Shown here: positions 1 through 10,770 of the stretch, piece after piece
Layout: each line of letters starts with the position of its first letter
Numbering within the stretch: position 1 is the first letter of the stretch
Origin: Lepidonotus clava
Lineage: Eukaryota > Annelida > Polychaeta > Phyllodocida > Polynoidae
DNA length: 64,000 nucleotides
Assembly (NCBI GenBank): GCA_936440205.1
Contig: OW387133.1
Span: forward strand, 73,966,374-74,030,373
Reading direction: 5' to 3'
Position numbers and translations under genes: made by a program
The notes under the pieces: generated by a model
Databases searched by the model: none
The model's input: the letters and a program-made list of their open reading frames with translations, nothing else
Told to the model about the DNA's origin: nothing

Positions 1-581
1 GGATTTAAGGTGAGCTAGGTCCAAACGTTTAAGGTCTCCTTAAGTCAGGAAACAATTTAAGGTAAGGTGTTTCGAAATATCGGGCCTTAAACTATATAGG
101 TATGTACTCTGACCTGAACTGTATCGTCACATTTTGTACCCTGACACTTGTAATTTAGTACTGTGACATATTAAACTTCAAATTTAGTATCCTGACCTCG
201 CTCTGCATGTCCCTACGTGAGCGATAATATGGGTTTCGCGTATACTCGCGAACGGCGGCATCTGCATATAACCACTGTACCCGAAACTCGTGAGCGGGAT
301 CATGTTCTAGGTACCGCTACCGTGGCTCCCGATCTGATTTAGAAGTTTTACCATCTTTATCATCAACCAAAGGTGATTATACTCAGTCTACAACTATGAC
401 ATATAACCAACTTAGAACAGGGCCTTTAGCAGTACCGTCTGTCAGAATTAGGTCCGGCCTAAACTAGTACCGGTACTTCCAGTCTACCTATGCCGCTCGC
501 CACTACCGCTATCTTAGGTGATCTGCAATATTTTGTTTACGTTTTGGCGAAAACGCACGTGTTCACGCTATTTTAGCATTG
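1..581. repeat. Non-coding flank with a diverged repeat copy
   Basis: No gene is visible. About 237-500 is a diverged copy of 5268-5490. Both carry a 'gcgaacggcggcatct' block, a 'cgaaactcgtgagcgg' block and a 'ttatactcagtctacaac' block, in the same order and strand. The same flanking repeat therefore lies on both sides of the retroelement that follows. Confidence 0.6.
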
Positions 582-929
582 CATATCTTACCACTACGAT
601 AGACAATGGATAACAGGTTTGGGAATAAAGGGGAACTTTATCATACGCCAATGACATTTCAAATAGTACATTCTCAGATACAGTAAAGTAGTCTCAAATA
701 AAATTTTTGCGGAGATGCTTCGTCTACGACGGTCAAATCGGACTGATGGAATGTTCGGTGTGTCCGGTATTTATAGTCCGGGGTAACTTTGCCATGGTTA
801 CGGTCCGCAGTAAATATGAGCAGAGAATCCTATTCGCTTTCACATATCTTACCACTACGATAGACAATGGATAACAGGTTTGGGAATAAAGGGGAACTTT
901 ATCATACGCCAAAGAACCCCCAAACCTAA

Positions 930-1907
930 CTAACAAAACCCGGCCGCTAGACGAGTGTCAATCTTCAGTTCATGCGAGAGCGGGTGGGACAGGTAACTAT
1001 ATACACAATCGGAGGTCCAGTTCCCCCTTGCCTTAATCTCCTGTACCGAGCATCCCATGGTAGACATGTAAGTAGCGCCTCCACGACGTAGGGAGTGAGT
1101 TGAGAAGTCCCCATGGATGCCAGCCCTTTCCACGAGAGAGGAGAACACCCTACTGAATACATTGTAGGATAGGGGCTTACAGGCCTTAGTTGAGAAGAGT
1201 GGTGCTCCTGGAGGCAAGGATTGAACGTCAATTAATTTAGCAATTAAGTAAACAGGGCACAAGTGGTGCACGTCCCCTTTCACTACCGGGATAACGTGCG
1301 GGTTCTCATAAGAGCGTTGGGTCTTGGAGCTCCTGACGGTCACAAACATCCCCCACGAGGTAAAAACAATGTCTCTTCGTGCGAGGGTGTGGTCAGAAGT
1401 TATCACGTGAGAAATACGCAGCAGTGTCCTAAATAAGAAGACCATGGCCGACCAAACTAGCATCTCTAGGCCATTAGAACTGTCCAACACTGAATATATA
1501 ACTGTGAAGTGACGGGGCTGTAGTGGGTCTCTCTGCCTGACTTGACGTCCCTGAGTGTTCTTTATCCCTAGTAAGGTCGCTTTGAGCGAAGGATTCGACA
1601 GGTCCGGAGGTTTACACCCCCTGATGTTAGCGACAAAGGCCACAGCCTGGAGGTAGGCTAAGATTGAAGAGTGACCCATATAATCCGCCAGGAAGGCGGC
1701 GTAAACACCAGCCTGTTCAGGGTCACAGGGGAGGGGGGAACGTCCGAACCTCCTGCAGAATTTTTTGTAGCAGTCCCATTGAGTCATCCTCGACTTAAGT
1801 GTAGATTCCGCCACCGAAGCCAGCCTGAAACTCTCAGTCTCCTTCTGCAGTGATTCCCATGTCAGATCTGCAAAATTCAAACAACTGATTAGCGCAACAT
1901 AGCTCAT
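930..1907 (-). CDS. Retroelement tyrosine recombinase (325 aa)
   Basis: Last ORF of the DIRS-like element. Late in the protein it shows the layout of the tyrosine recombinase fold: an early arginine in 'LLRISHV', then 'HSLRRGGA' (HxxR), then 'GNWTSDCVYSYL' with the candidate nucleophile tyrosine. In this order of elements the enzyme joins a circular DNA intermediate into the genome, instead of a DDE integrase. It overlaps the upstream reverse-transcriptase ORF by about 74 bases in another frame, an arrangement common in this order. The assignment is firm; activity is not shown. Confidence 0.85.
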   Translation of the reverse strand: MSYVALISCLNFADLTWESLQKETESFRLASVAESTLKSRMTQWDCYKKFCRRFGRSPLPCDPEQAGVYAAFLADYMGHSSILAYLQAVAFVANIRGCKPPDLSNPSLKATLLGIKNTQGRQVRQRDPLQPRHFTVIYSVLDSSNGLEMLVWSAMVFLFRTLLRISHVITSDHTLARRDIVFTSWGMFVTVRSSKTQRSYENPHVIPVVKGDVHHLCPVYLIAKLIDVQSLPPGAPLFSTKACKPLSYNVFSRVFSSLVERAGIHGDFSTHSLRRGGATYMSTMGCSVQEIKARGNWTSDCVYSYLSHPLSHELKIDTRLAAGFC

Positions 1908-3753
1908 AACCCTTGAGCAATTCCTGGGCTCTCACTCGGGTCGAACGGTATGGGAGCCTGGAAAGGGTGTCGGCTACTACATTCTCAACGCTGGGAATGT
2001 AGCGGGGAGTGATGTAAATGTTCATCAATACCACGACCCAGAACAACTCCCTGAGCCAATTCATGCATGACTTGTTTGAGCTCCGGCCACTCAGGATCAT
2101 GTGGTACACCTGCATATTGTCGGTATACAGAACCAGTGTCTTGTCTTTAAGAGGTGCACTCCAGCGGGATATCCCCACCATCACCGCCCATAGTTCGAGC
2201 TCGTTAATATTCTCAATGTCGTAGGGATCCAGTTTAGGGGCTGAGGCGCCGTGGCAGCAACCCTCAGCAACAACGAGGTTCAAGTTGCCCTCCCAGCTGC
2301 CCGCTACCCAGTCGTCACCTAGCTGCGCCCCGAACCCCTTGGAAGAGGCGTCGGTATACATGTGGTCCTTGTAAACCTCCGTGTTTATCAGGCTCCTGCC
2401 ATTGAATATGGCACTAAACTCGGACCACCACTTCAGATCCTCCCTGACTGGCTGGGTAATCCATGCTTTAAGCTTACCGTTGGCTACCAGGGATTTGTAC
2501 ACGTCATATAGACGCCGGCAGAAGGTGCGGCCACCCCTCACGCAATTTGAGCAGTGCGCCAGGAGACCAGTGAGCCTCTCCAAGTCCTTCCTGGAGATAT
2601 AAGTGGCCTTCTTGTGCTTCTCTAGGAGTTCCCTCATCTTCTCCATTTTCCCTTGTGGCATACTCAGTTCCATCGTCTCAGTGTCGATGATTATGCCCAG
2701 GTATTGTACCCTAACCGATGGGGGTACAACCTTCTCCCAGGCGACGGGGAACCCAAGGTATCGGAGGAGGCTTATCACTACCGATTGGCCTCTAGCACAC
2801 TCCTCTGCGTCCTCCCCTACCACCAGGAAATCGTCGAGGTAGTTCATGACCCTGATACCAAAGCACCCTCTCAGAGTATCATGAATGAAGTTAGAAATTA
2901 AATCAAAATAGTAAGGACCCGTGCGTGCGCCGAAGCACATCCTGTGGTCCAGATACAGGCGCTCACTTTCACCTTCTCCCCAGCGGAAGCCTTGATAGGT
3001 CCAGTGCTCCGGGTTGATCATCACCGCACGGTAGGCCGATTTAATGTCGACTACTGACATGAAGGTATTAACATCCAACATTTCCACTGCATAATCCATG
3101 CTCTTGAAAGTGAACTTCGGGGCCAACGACCCCACGTGATTGTTCACCGACTCTCCTTCAGGCCTACTACAGTCTGTGATTATCCTGTAACCCTTTCCAC
3201 CGGCTTTGGGGACAGCTCCCAATGAGTGGACACACTTAGGCTGCCCATTTGCCTCCGACACCCGACCTTCGAGTATATCCTCCTGGATGTTTTTGTCCAC
3301 CACCGACTTAACCTCTTGGGACTCCACTGATTTATAGTTCCTACAATCGTACCCGCCAGGCTCGCTCTCCACGATGCTGAACCCGTCTGCAATCCCGTTG
3401 AACAGTTCCCATTGGTCATTGTCAACGGACGTGCCACCACCAAACAGGTAGTAAGCAAAGCGGCAGGGTAACAATTGGGCCTCCCTGCCACCGATCAAGT
3501 GGACACATGCGCAACTGCCTACGGAGCAAGAGGCAAACACACTCACGACAGTGCCCTTCTTGGTGGGTGGTGTCTCGAATAATAAGAAATCCCCGCTGGG
3601 GCAGTTCATACCATCACATTCCATTGCATGGAGATCCCTATCCTGGGCTCCTTCACTCTCATCACCACCAGGTTGTGATGGAGGCTGCATCAAAATCTCC
3701 AAATCCCCTAGAGCGCTATCATCTGGCCACAGGCGCTCCAGGGTAAGGGACAA
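1834..3753 (-). CDS. Retroelement reverse transcriptase and RNase H (639 aa)
   Basis: Middle ORF of the DIRS-like element. Reverse-transcriptase signs include 'SVVDIKSAYRAV' (motif A), 'MCFGARTGPYYF' and the active-site motif 'VMNYLDDFLVV' (motif C). The RNase H part has 'DHMYTDASSKGFGAQLG', 'INELELWAVM' and 'VLYTDNMQVY', and ends near 'ENVVADTLSRL'. These are standard for DIRS elements, where the polymerase copies the element RNA and RNase H removes it. The ORF follows the gag-like ORF after about 50 bases. Confidence 0.88.
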   Translation of the reverse strand: MSLTLERLWPDDSALGDLEILMQPPSQPGGDESEGAQDRDLHAMECDGMNCPSGDFLLFETPPTKKGTVVSVFASCSVGSCACVHLIGGREAQLLPCRFAYYLFGGGTSVDNDQWELFNGIADGFSIVESEPGGYDCRNYKSVESQEVKSVVDKNIQEDILEGRVSEANGQPKCVHSLGAVPKAGGKGYRIITDCSRPEGESVNNHVGSLAPKFTFKSMDYAVEMLDVNTFMSVVDIKSAYRAVMINPEHWTYQGFRWGEGESERLYLDHRMCFGARTGPYYFDLISNFIHDTLRGCFGIRVMNYLDDFLVVGEDAEECARGQSVVISLLRYLGFPVAWEKVVPPSVRVQYLGIIIDTETMELSMPQGKMEKMRELLEKHKKATYISRKDLERLTGLLAHCSNCVRGGRTFCRRLYDVYKSLVANGKLKAWITQPVREDLKWWSEFSAIFNGRSLINTEVYKDHMYTDASSKGFGAQLGDDWVAGSWEGNLNLVVAEGCCHGASAPKLDPYDIENINELELWAVMVGISRWSAPLKDKTLVLYTDNMQVYHMILSGRSSNKSCMNWLRELFWVVVLMNIYITPRYIPSVENVVADTLSRLPYRSTRVRAQELLKGYELCCANQLFEFCRSDMGITAEGD

Positions 3754-3804
3754 TACGGGGGGTTTTCCTTGGTGGCCTGCCTCACCCCGAATGTCCGCCT
3801 CATC

Positions 3805-4797
3805 CTATTTATCCGATTTTTTCTTCGTGTGCTTGCACTCCTTCTTACCGTGGGAGCTGTCGTCACACACAAAGCACCTGTGAGCGTAAAAACAGTTCTT
3901 GTTCGAGCAGCCCTGGTCACCGTTGAATTTGATACAAATCTTGTCGTTCGGCTTACGCTTGCCTTTGGATGTAGCCTTTTCGGTGCCGAGGCTGTTGTCA
4001 TAACAGAAGTGACGGAATATCTCCTCCTGCTTAACTTTCCCGAACTCCTCCAGGCCATCCCTGCTTGCGCGCCGTCTGATCGCCTCGTCATAAGAGAGGA
4101 GCGCCTCTGGACGGTACACGCCTGAGTTGCCCTTCTCCGCTAACAGCAGTCCGTGTTGGATTAGGCCTGACACGTCCTCACCGTTCTCATGGAGTTCCAT
4201 TAGGGTACGGAAGGTGACCATAATCAACGATTCGAAGTTCTTGACTGACTCACCCCTTTGTACGTAGTTCTTGTGGCGGTAGACGTTCCTGGACTTCTTC
4301 TTCCTCCCCGACGAGCCCGACAATTTCTCGTCTTCGCTGTCACTCGACGAAGAGTCACTGGCTCCCCATAGCTTTTTGAAGTTGATTTTTTCCTTAGGGA
4401 GGGTCTCTGCATCCTTCTTCGGCGAAATGTCCGTGTCACTGTCACGAACAGACATAGCGGCGACCGCCTTTTCCAATAAACTCTCCATGCGATCCATCCG
4501 AGCTCCGAGTTTCTTCAGGGCGCCGCCATCTTGCGGTTGTGACGTCACGCGCCGGGGATCCTCGCTTCGTGACGTCAGCGGCGCCGCGGCGGCTCCGCCC
4601 GCCGCGCCTTCCTCGTCCTCCGATAAAGGATTCCCCATCGTCTGAACGTCTTCAAACTCCTCAATTACCTTGTCGGGAACCTCACACTTCTTTCCCGTCG
4701 GCGGAAGGTGGTTAAACCCACAGCTGGAGCAAGATTTCTTCGTCCTTTTCCGCCCCATGACAAATTTTTGCGGAGATGCTTCGTCTACGACGGTCAA
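3805..4797 (-). CDS. Retroelement gag-like protein with Cys/His motif (330 aa)
   Basis: First ORF of the DIRS-like element, starting just inside repeat A1. It has an N-terminal Cys cluster ('KSCSSCGFNH'), a long acidic/serine middle ('SDSSSSDSEDEKLSGSSG'), and a C-terminal Cys/His stretch ('CIKFNGDQGCSNKNCFYAH', then 'CFVCDDSSHGKKECKH') like a CCCH finger followed by a zinc knuckle. Position and nucleic-acid-binding motifs suggest a gag role. The protein family is inferred from context rather than recognised outright. Confidence 0.7.
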   Translation of the reverse strand: MTVVDEASPQKFVMGRKRTKKSCSSCGFNHLPPTGKKCEVPDKVIEEFEDVQTMGNPLSEDEEGAAGGAAAAPLTSRSEDPRRVTSQPQDGGALKKLGARMDRMESLLEKAVAAMSVRDSDTDISPKKDAETLPKEKINFKKLWGASDSSSSDSEDEKLSGSSGRKKKSRNVYRHKNYVQRGESVKNFESLIMVTFRTLMELHENGEDVSGLIQHGLLLAEKGNSGVYRPEALLSYDEAIRRRASRDGLEEFGKVKQEEIFRHFCYDNSLGTEKATSKGKRKPNDKICIKFNGDQGCSNKNCFYAHRCFVCDDSSHGKKECKHTKKKSDK

Positions 4798-7700
4798 ATC
4801 GGACTGATGGAATGTTCGGTGTGTCCGATATTTATAGTCCGGGGTAACTTTGCCATGGTTACGGTCCGCAGTAAATATGAGCAGAGAATCCTATTCGCTT
4901 TCACAAAATTCAAACATTCAATCTAATTTAGGGAGTAGGTCTACTACAGGTGGTGTCCGCAGGCCGCCCCAGAATGCACCGCGCGGTTTAGCTCTGCAGG
5001 GTGTTCATAGAGAGTGGATATATAGTTTGAATTAGAGACTTTCATTAATTTATTTCATAAAAACAAGTGCAAACTCTGAACTTTGCTGTTCGCCAAGCAA
5101 TCTGCGCTGAGTCCCGAATGTTCGTCCTGCAGAGTGGGCCGAACTGAAATCAACTGAAAAAAGCATCTAATTATCTCATCTTGTTGATGGAATTAGTTCT
5201 CGTACATGGGATTTTACTTTAAATTCAACAAATAGTGCTTATTGTAGGTCTAGATGCGCGTAGCCCTAGTCTCGCGAACGGCGGCATCTCCATACAACCA
5301 CTCCAAACCCGAAACTCGTGAGCGGCATCATGTCTTAGGTACCTGCGCTGCCGATCGGATTTAGAAGTTTTACGATGTTTATCATCAAATGAAGGTGATT
5401 ATACTCAGTCTACAACAATTACATATAACCACACTGTGTAGGTAGTAGTAGGTCTAGTCTACCCAGTCCGCTACAGCTATCTTAGTTCATCTGTTCTCTT
5501 CGCCTTATAATTCTGCGCCGTATGATTCATGTTTGTTTTAATACTGGTGAAGTCGGTCCCCTGGTGAACTCGCACCTTATTCAACTCTGTCCGCTGGTCA
5601 TCTCGGCCCTCTAACGTCATCTACGGCGAACATCGGAGGTTGTTTACTTTCTAATTTTAGCATTTTACAACGGGTTTACAACAGGTTATTCCAATACACG
5701 ATTTTTGTTTTTAACTACCACCTCAAGCACAAAAGCAAGCACAGTCAATGTTTTTCATACCACACCCTGATTAGCAGCAGCAAAAGCAGCCCGGTCAGTA
5801 TTCATTGATACCAGTTGAGTGTGAATGTTTCCTGAGCAGAGTCTGGATTTTTTATTTTTCCTATTTTTGCTACAAATTCGACATATAATAAAAGTAAAAC
5901 TACACTCCAGCCCTAACGGTCAGTGTAAGGAGATTATTCAGTGCAAATAATACTATTCTGGAAAAAAGAAAACATTTCGTATTAAATAAACAAATGTCAT
6001 TCTCACTTATTAATGTAGTTATTTTTTACAGTCCTATATGTCATTTTGCAAACTTTTGTCAACGAAACCTAGCCACATAGGTGGAATCTAAAATATATAT
6101 ATAGCATATCCCAAAGGGGCCGATTTAAAGACTGGGCCGAGTTCACCATGGGCCGACTTCACCAGCGGACCCAGTTCACCTTTTACCCTTTGGACGATTC
6201 AACGATTCGAAGTTCTTGACTGACTCACCCCTTTGTACGTAGTTCTTGTGGCGGTAGACGTTCCTGGACTTCTTCTTCCTCCCCGACGAGCCCGACAATT
6301 TCTCGTCTTCGCTGTCACTCGACGAAGAGTCACTGGCTCCCCATAGCTTTTTGAAGTTGATTTTTTCCTTAGGGAGGGTCTCTGCATCCTTCTTCGGCGA
6401 AATGTCCGTGTCACTGTCACGAACAGACATAGCGGCGACCGCCTTTTCCAATAAACTCTCCATGCGATCCATCCGAGCTCCGAGTTTCTTCAGGGCGCCG
6501 CCATCTTGCGGTTGTGACGTCACGCGCCGGGGATCCTCGCTTCGTGACGTCAGCGGCGCCGCGGCGGCTCCGCCCGCCGCGCCTTCCTCGTCCTCCGATA
6601 AAGGATTCCCCATCGTCTGAACGTCTTCAAACTCCTCAATTACCTTGTCGGGAACCTCACACTTATTTCCCGTCGGCGGAAGGTGGTTAAACCCACAGCT
6701 GGAGCAAGATTTCTTCGTCCTTTTCCGCCCCATGACAAATTTTTGCGGAGATGCTTCGTCTACGACGGTCAAATCGGACTGATGGAATGTTCGGTGTGTC
6801 CGGTATTTATAGTCCGGGGTAACTTTGCCATGGTTACGGTCCGCAGTAAATATGAGCAGAGAATCCTATTCGCTTTCACAAAATTCAAACATTCAATCTA
6901 ATTTAGGGAGTAGGTCTACTACAGGTGGTGTCCGCAGGCCGCCCCAGAATGCACCGCGCGGTTTAGCTCTGCAGGGTGTTCATAGAGAGTGGATATATAG
7001 TTTGAATTAGAGACTTTCATTAATTTATTTCATAAAAACAAGTGCAAACTCTGAACTTTGCTGTTCGCCAAGCAATCTGCGCTGAGTCCCGAATGTTCGT
7101 CCTGCAGAGTGGGCCGAACTGAAATCAACTGAAAAAAGCATCTAATTATCTCATCTTGTTGATGGAATTAGTTCTCGTACATGGGATTTTACTTTAAATT
7201 CAACAAATAGTGCTTATTGTAGGTCTAGATGCGCGTAGCCCTAGTCTCGCGAACGGCGGCATCTCCATACAACCACTCCAAACCCGAAACTCGTGAGCGG
7301 CATCATGTCTTAGGTACCTGCGCTGCCGATCGGATTTAGAAGTTTTACGATGTTTATCATCAAATGAAGGTGATTATACTCAGTCTACAACAATTACATA
7401 TAACCACACTGTGTAGGTAGTAGTAGGTCTAGTCTACCCAGTCCGCTACAGCTATCTTAGTTCATCTGTTCTCTTCGCCTTATAATTCTGCGCCGTATGA
7501 TTCATGTTTGTTTTAATACTGGTGAAGTCGGTCCCCTGGTGAACTCGCACCTTATTCAACTCTGTCCGCTGGTCATCTCGGCCCTCTAACGTCATCTACG
7601 GCGAACATCGGAGGTTGTTTACTTTCTAATTTTAGCATTTTACAACGGGTTTACAACAGGTTATTCCAATACACGATTTTTGTTTTTAACTACCACCTCA

Positions 7701-8169
7701 AGCACAAAAGCAAGCACAGTCAATGTTTTTCATACCACACCCTGATTAGCAGCAGCAAAAGCAGCCCGGTCAGTATTCATTGATACCAGTTGAGTGTGAA
7801 TGTTTCCTGAGCAGAGTCTGGATTTTTTATTTTTCCTATTTTTGCTACAAATTCGACATATAATAAAAGTAAAACTACACTCCAGCCCTAACGGTCAGTG
7901 TAAGGAGATTATTCAGTGCAAATAATACTATTCTGGAAAAAAGAAAACATTTCGTATTAAATAAACAAATGTCATTCTCACTTATTAATGTAGTTATTTT
8001 TTACAGTCCTATATGTCATTTTGCAAACTTTTGTCAACGAAACCTAGCCACATAGGTGGAATCTAAAATATATATATAGCATATCCCAAAGGGGCCGATT
8101 TAAAGACTGGGCCGAGTTCACCATGGGCCGACTTCACCAGCGGACCCAGTTCACCTTTTACCCTTTGGA
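4224..8169. repeat. 1,975-bp tandem duplication of gag end plus flank
   Basis: Bases 4224-6194 recur at 6199-8169 with a constant offset of 1,975 bases and a 4-base filler ('cgat') between them. By eye I find only about two differences (near 4692/6667 and 4829/6804). The unit holds the start of the gag-like ORF, repeat A1 and about 1.3 kb of AT-rich flank without genes. The flank has 'ggtgaactcg'-like blocks in opposite orientations near 5547-5573 and 6131-6172. The duplication is very recent, or an assembly artefact. Confidence 0.9.
6176..6772 (-). other. Partial gag-like copy within the tandem duplication
   Basis: The second copy of the duplicated block contains the first part of the DIRS-like gag ORF (about 190 residues shared), followed by an unrelated short tail at the duplication junction. 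It is a by-product of the duplication, with no reverse transcriptase or recombinase attached. Treat it as a fossil fragment. Confidence 0.8.
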
Positions 8170-9040
8170 GTAGACCTACTCCCAAAATTCCATAATTCAT
8201 ACCAGGCGCAGTTTGAATGTCGATATTTTGAGGGGCCTACCCCTCAGCCCCATATCTGCGACTCCACCATGGGTCCTAAGCCCCAGAGTATTCCCTTACT
8301 ATGTCAGCGTATTAAACTTCAAATCAGTGTTCGAGACTTACTTTTTTGGCTCTTGGCCATCAGGGCCAAAAGTCTCAAAAAGTTGTCGGCCCTGATAGGT
8401 TTTAGTTGGCCCACAAATATTGTGTCAATGCTTTGACGTGACTTATAATCACCACCCGCCTTACGTCACTGCACATCACGCGTATACAACCAAGTTTGCT
8501 CGCTGTGAGATTCCTGATACTGACTTTACGCTGCATGGTACGTTGCCTCTACAACCGATTTTGCTGGCTGTGTGATCCCTGATGACGGCCAGAAAGAGTA
8601 TAATTGACGGCTCAAAATAGTATAATTGACGGCCCAAAAAAGCATATATGATGGCCCCAAAAGACGTCGGCCATCCGGGCCAATTTAACAAGGATTTCTC
8701 AATTTTCACCCTTATAGTCTCCCTCACTTGCCCGACCAGTACATCCCTCTATCCCTCTACATCCCTCAGCTCTATCATAGTGTCCTGACTCTGATATCGC
8801 TTATACTCACAAGCCACCTTACACCGCTGCGAATGACGCCTCTACAACCAAGTTCCCTGGCGTTGAGATGGCTGATACTCACCACTCGCCTTACCCTTCT
8901 GGGGAAGACGCCTCTACAACATAGTGGGCTTGACTTCGAGCCACCTTATGATGTAGAGTATGACACCTCTACAACCGAGTCTTTCTGGATGTGAGATCGT
9001 TGATACTCATAATGCACCTTCCACCGCTGAGCACACGATG
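8170..9040. repeat. MITE-like end plus degenerate ~70-bp tandem repeats
   Basis: No gene seen. At 8325-8340 is 'cagtgttcgagactta', the same terminus as the MITE at 12795. Around 8590-8680 are about three 20-bp units like 'tataattgacggcccaaaa', also seen near 30040-30210. From about 8440 to 9040 a degenerate unit of about 70 bp recurs, recognisable by 'cctctacaacc' and 'ctgatactcac'. Confidence 0.5.
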
Positions 9041-10245
9041 GCTGTAATGTAACTAATCCTGATCCGATGGGAAACCCCTCGTACAGCAACGTCATCCTCA
9101 GCAGGTCATGGAGTAGTTGAGATGGAAATACACATCAACTCCCATATTTTCTGTTCAAGTTTTAACATCTATTTTTGCAATTTTTTCAGCATAAACATTC
9201 CGTCCTCACAGATATCTTATGGGCGCTCACAGTCACTCCACAACCATCAAAGGTACCCACCCACATCAAGATAGGTAGTACAAATCTTTTCTTTAATTCA
9301 AACTACAATATGACTCGGCAATCTCCATTCATAGGCGTAATATACCAGTATTTTACGGAAATTAATTGTTTATACTATAGTCTTATAAAAGACAGTCTTC
9401 TAAACCTGGTTTCACAGAATATCCCAATTTATATTTTGCTACTCCAACTCTCTGACGGCTAATAATTAATTCACTCACTCCAGTTCTGGTTAACCTCCAA
9501 TTTTCGTTCGGCTCTTTGCCGTATAGCTCCCTTATCTACCACAGTCATAAAACCAACTCATAACCTATTTCATTTCAACCCAACGCAAAATCACAATAAG
9601 AATTTTTCTTTTACAGCCTAACTTTTCCCGACGAGTCCTGTTTTAACTGAAACTGCAAGTCGTCCCTTAACGTCACCTCCATCATACGGACTATCCGAAG
9701 CACCTAATTTGCCACACTTAGAGGTTGGTATCTGTCCAACTTAAAAACTTGGAGTTCCTTAATTATGCTCTACCTGTTTCAGGTAATTAGTCACACCTAA
9801 CTGTTAATTCGGAACAATTAATATCCACACATACGTTACTTTATACTTCTATACAATGTACAATTTTTCGGTTATTAGTTTTTCGATTTAAGAATTTCAG
9901 TACTATCTATTTTGCAACTATTTTGAAACTTACAAGTAATTACTTAATTAATGTAAATATTTAACTCAATTTCCTCCTTTCCACAGGTGGGGTTACTTCC
10001 TCTGCGGAACCGCTGTTTAAATGGAGCACAACGAATGCCATCTACACGCCTGTTCCCTTACTTTACTGCATCTAACTCATCATCGTAACCTTCATTCACC
10101 GTCCTCCATTATTTACCCATGGACGCTCTTTATATTTTAACCATGCTATTCACAAAAAATGCCGCCTCATAATAATAAAGAATTTTGGCGTATTTAATTA
10201 TATCAGATTAAGACCAACGCCAACCAAGCCTTACTGTCGTATGCG
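9041..10245. other. AT-rich spacer, nothing recognised
   Basis: Only short, unsupported reading frames occur here on both strands. I see no splice-site pattern, repeat ends or RNA gene. Confidence 0.5.
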
Positions 10246-10770
10246 ACCCGTGAAATTGAGTCATGCTTTATGAATATAAATGAAATCATGTCAAATCAGC
10301 TCTTGAAGTAGGTGGGGCAATTACTAGCAGTTAGTGGATATACTACACCACCCCCAATCCCACCTCCTCGAAGTCGGTGGGGCAATTAGTAACAGTGGTC
10401 GGACTACACCACCTACACCCTCACCTCCTCCAAGTATGCGGGGCCATTAGTAGGAGTTACTCGTCGCACCACACCACCCCCACCCCCACCTCGCCAATGG
10501 AACTCCAACCAGCAACGCCGAACTCAGCCATTACCGCCAACGAACCATGCCTTTCGGAGGTTTTTCATTGTATAAAATCAGAGACCCGTGAAATTGAGTC
10601 CTTGTTTATGAATAGAAATAAAATCACATGTCAAATCAGCTCTTTAAGTAGGTGGGGCAATTAGTAGCAGTAAGTGGTCGCACTACACCACCCCCACTCC
10701 CACCTCCTGCAAGTCGGTGGGGCAATTGGTAACAGTCTTCGCACTACACCACCCTCCTCTCCCCCTCCCA
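10246..10770. repeat. Tandem repeat with ~65-bp unit and higher-order duplication
   Basis: Units contain 'ggtggggcaattagta' and a 'cactacaccacccccac' block, and recur about five times with a period near 60-70 bp. A larger block beginning 'gacccgtgaaattgagtc' (10246) reappears at about 10579, so the array has a second period of about 330 bp. Confidence 0.65.

Larger units (their letters stand above)
582..4905 (-). mobile_element. DIRS/PAT-like tyrosine-recombinase retroelement
   Basis: Minus-strand retroelement with three long ORFs in the order gag-like, reverse transcriptase/RNase H, tyrosine recombinase. The ends carry split direct repeats. A1 (4762-4905) lies before gag. After the recombinase come B1 (843-911), A2 (701-844) and B2 (582-650). 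The A copies are 144 bp and nearly identical, and the B copies are 69 bp. The order A1-ORFs-B1-A2-B2 is the arrangement known for PAT-like and Ngaro-like members of the DIRS order, which integrate by a recombinase rather than an integrase. At ORF level it looks whole, and I see no obvious break. The near identity of the repeats suggests a recent insertion. Confidence 0.85.

Noticed and set aside
9175-9462. 95-codon open frame
   Set aside because: AT-rich, no recognisable motif, no splice sites or repeat context. Expected by chance.
10246-10770. Possible CRISPR-like array
   Set aside because: Units are degenerate, contiguous and without regular unique spacers, in a clearly eukaryotic context.
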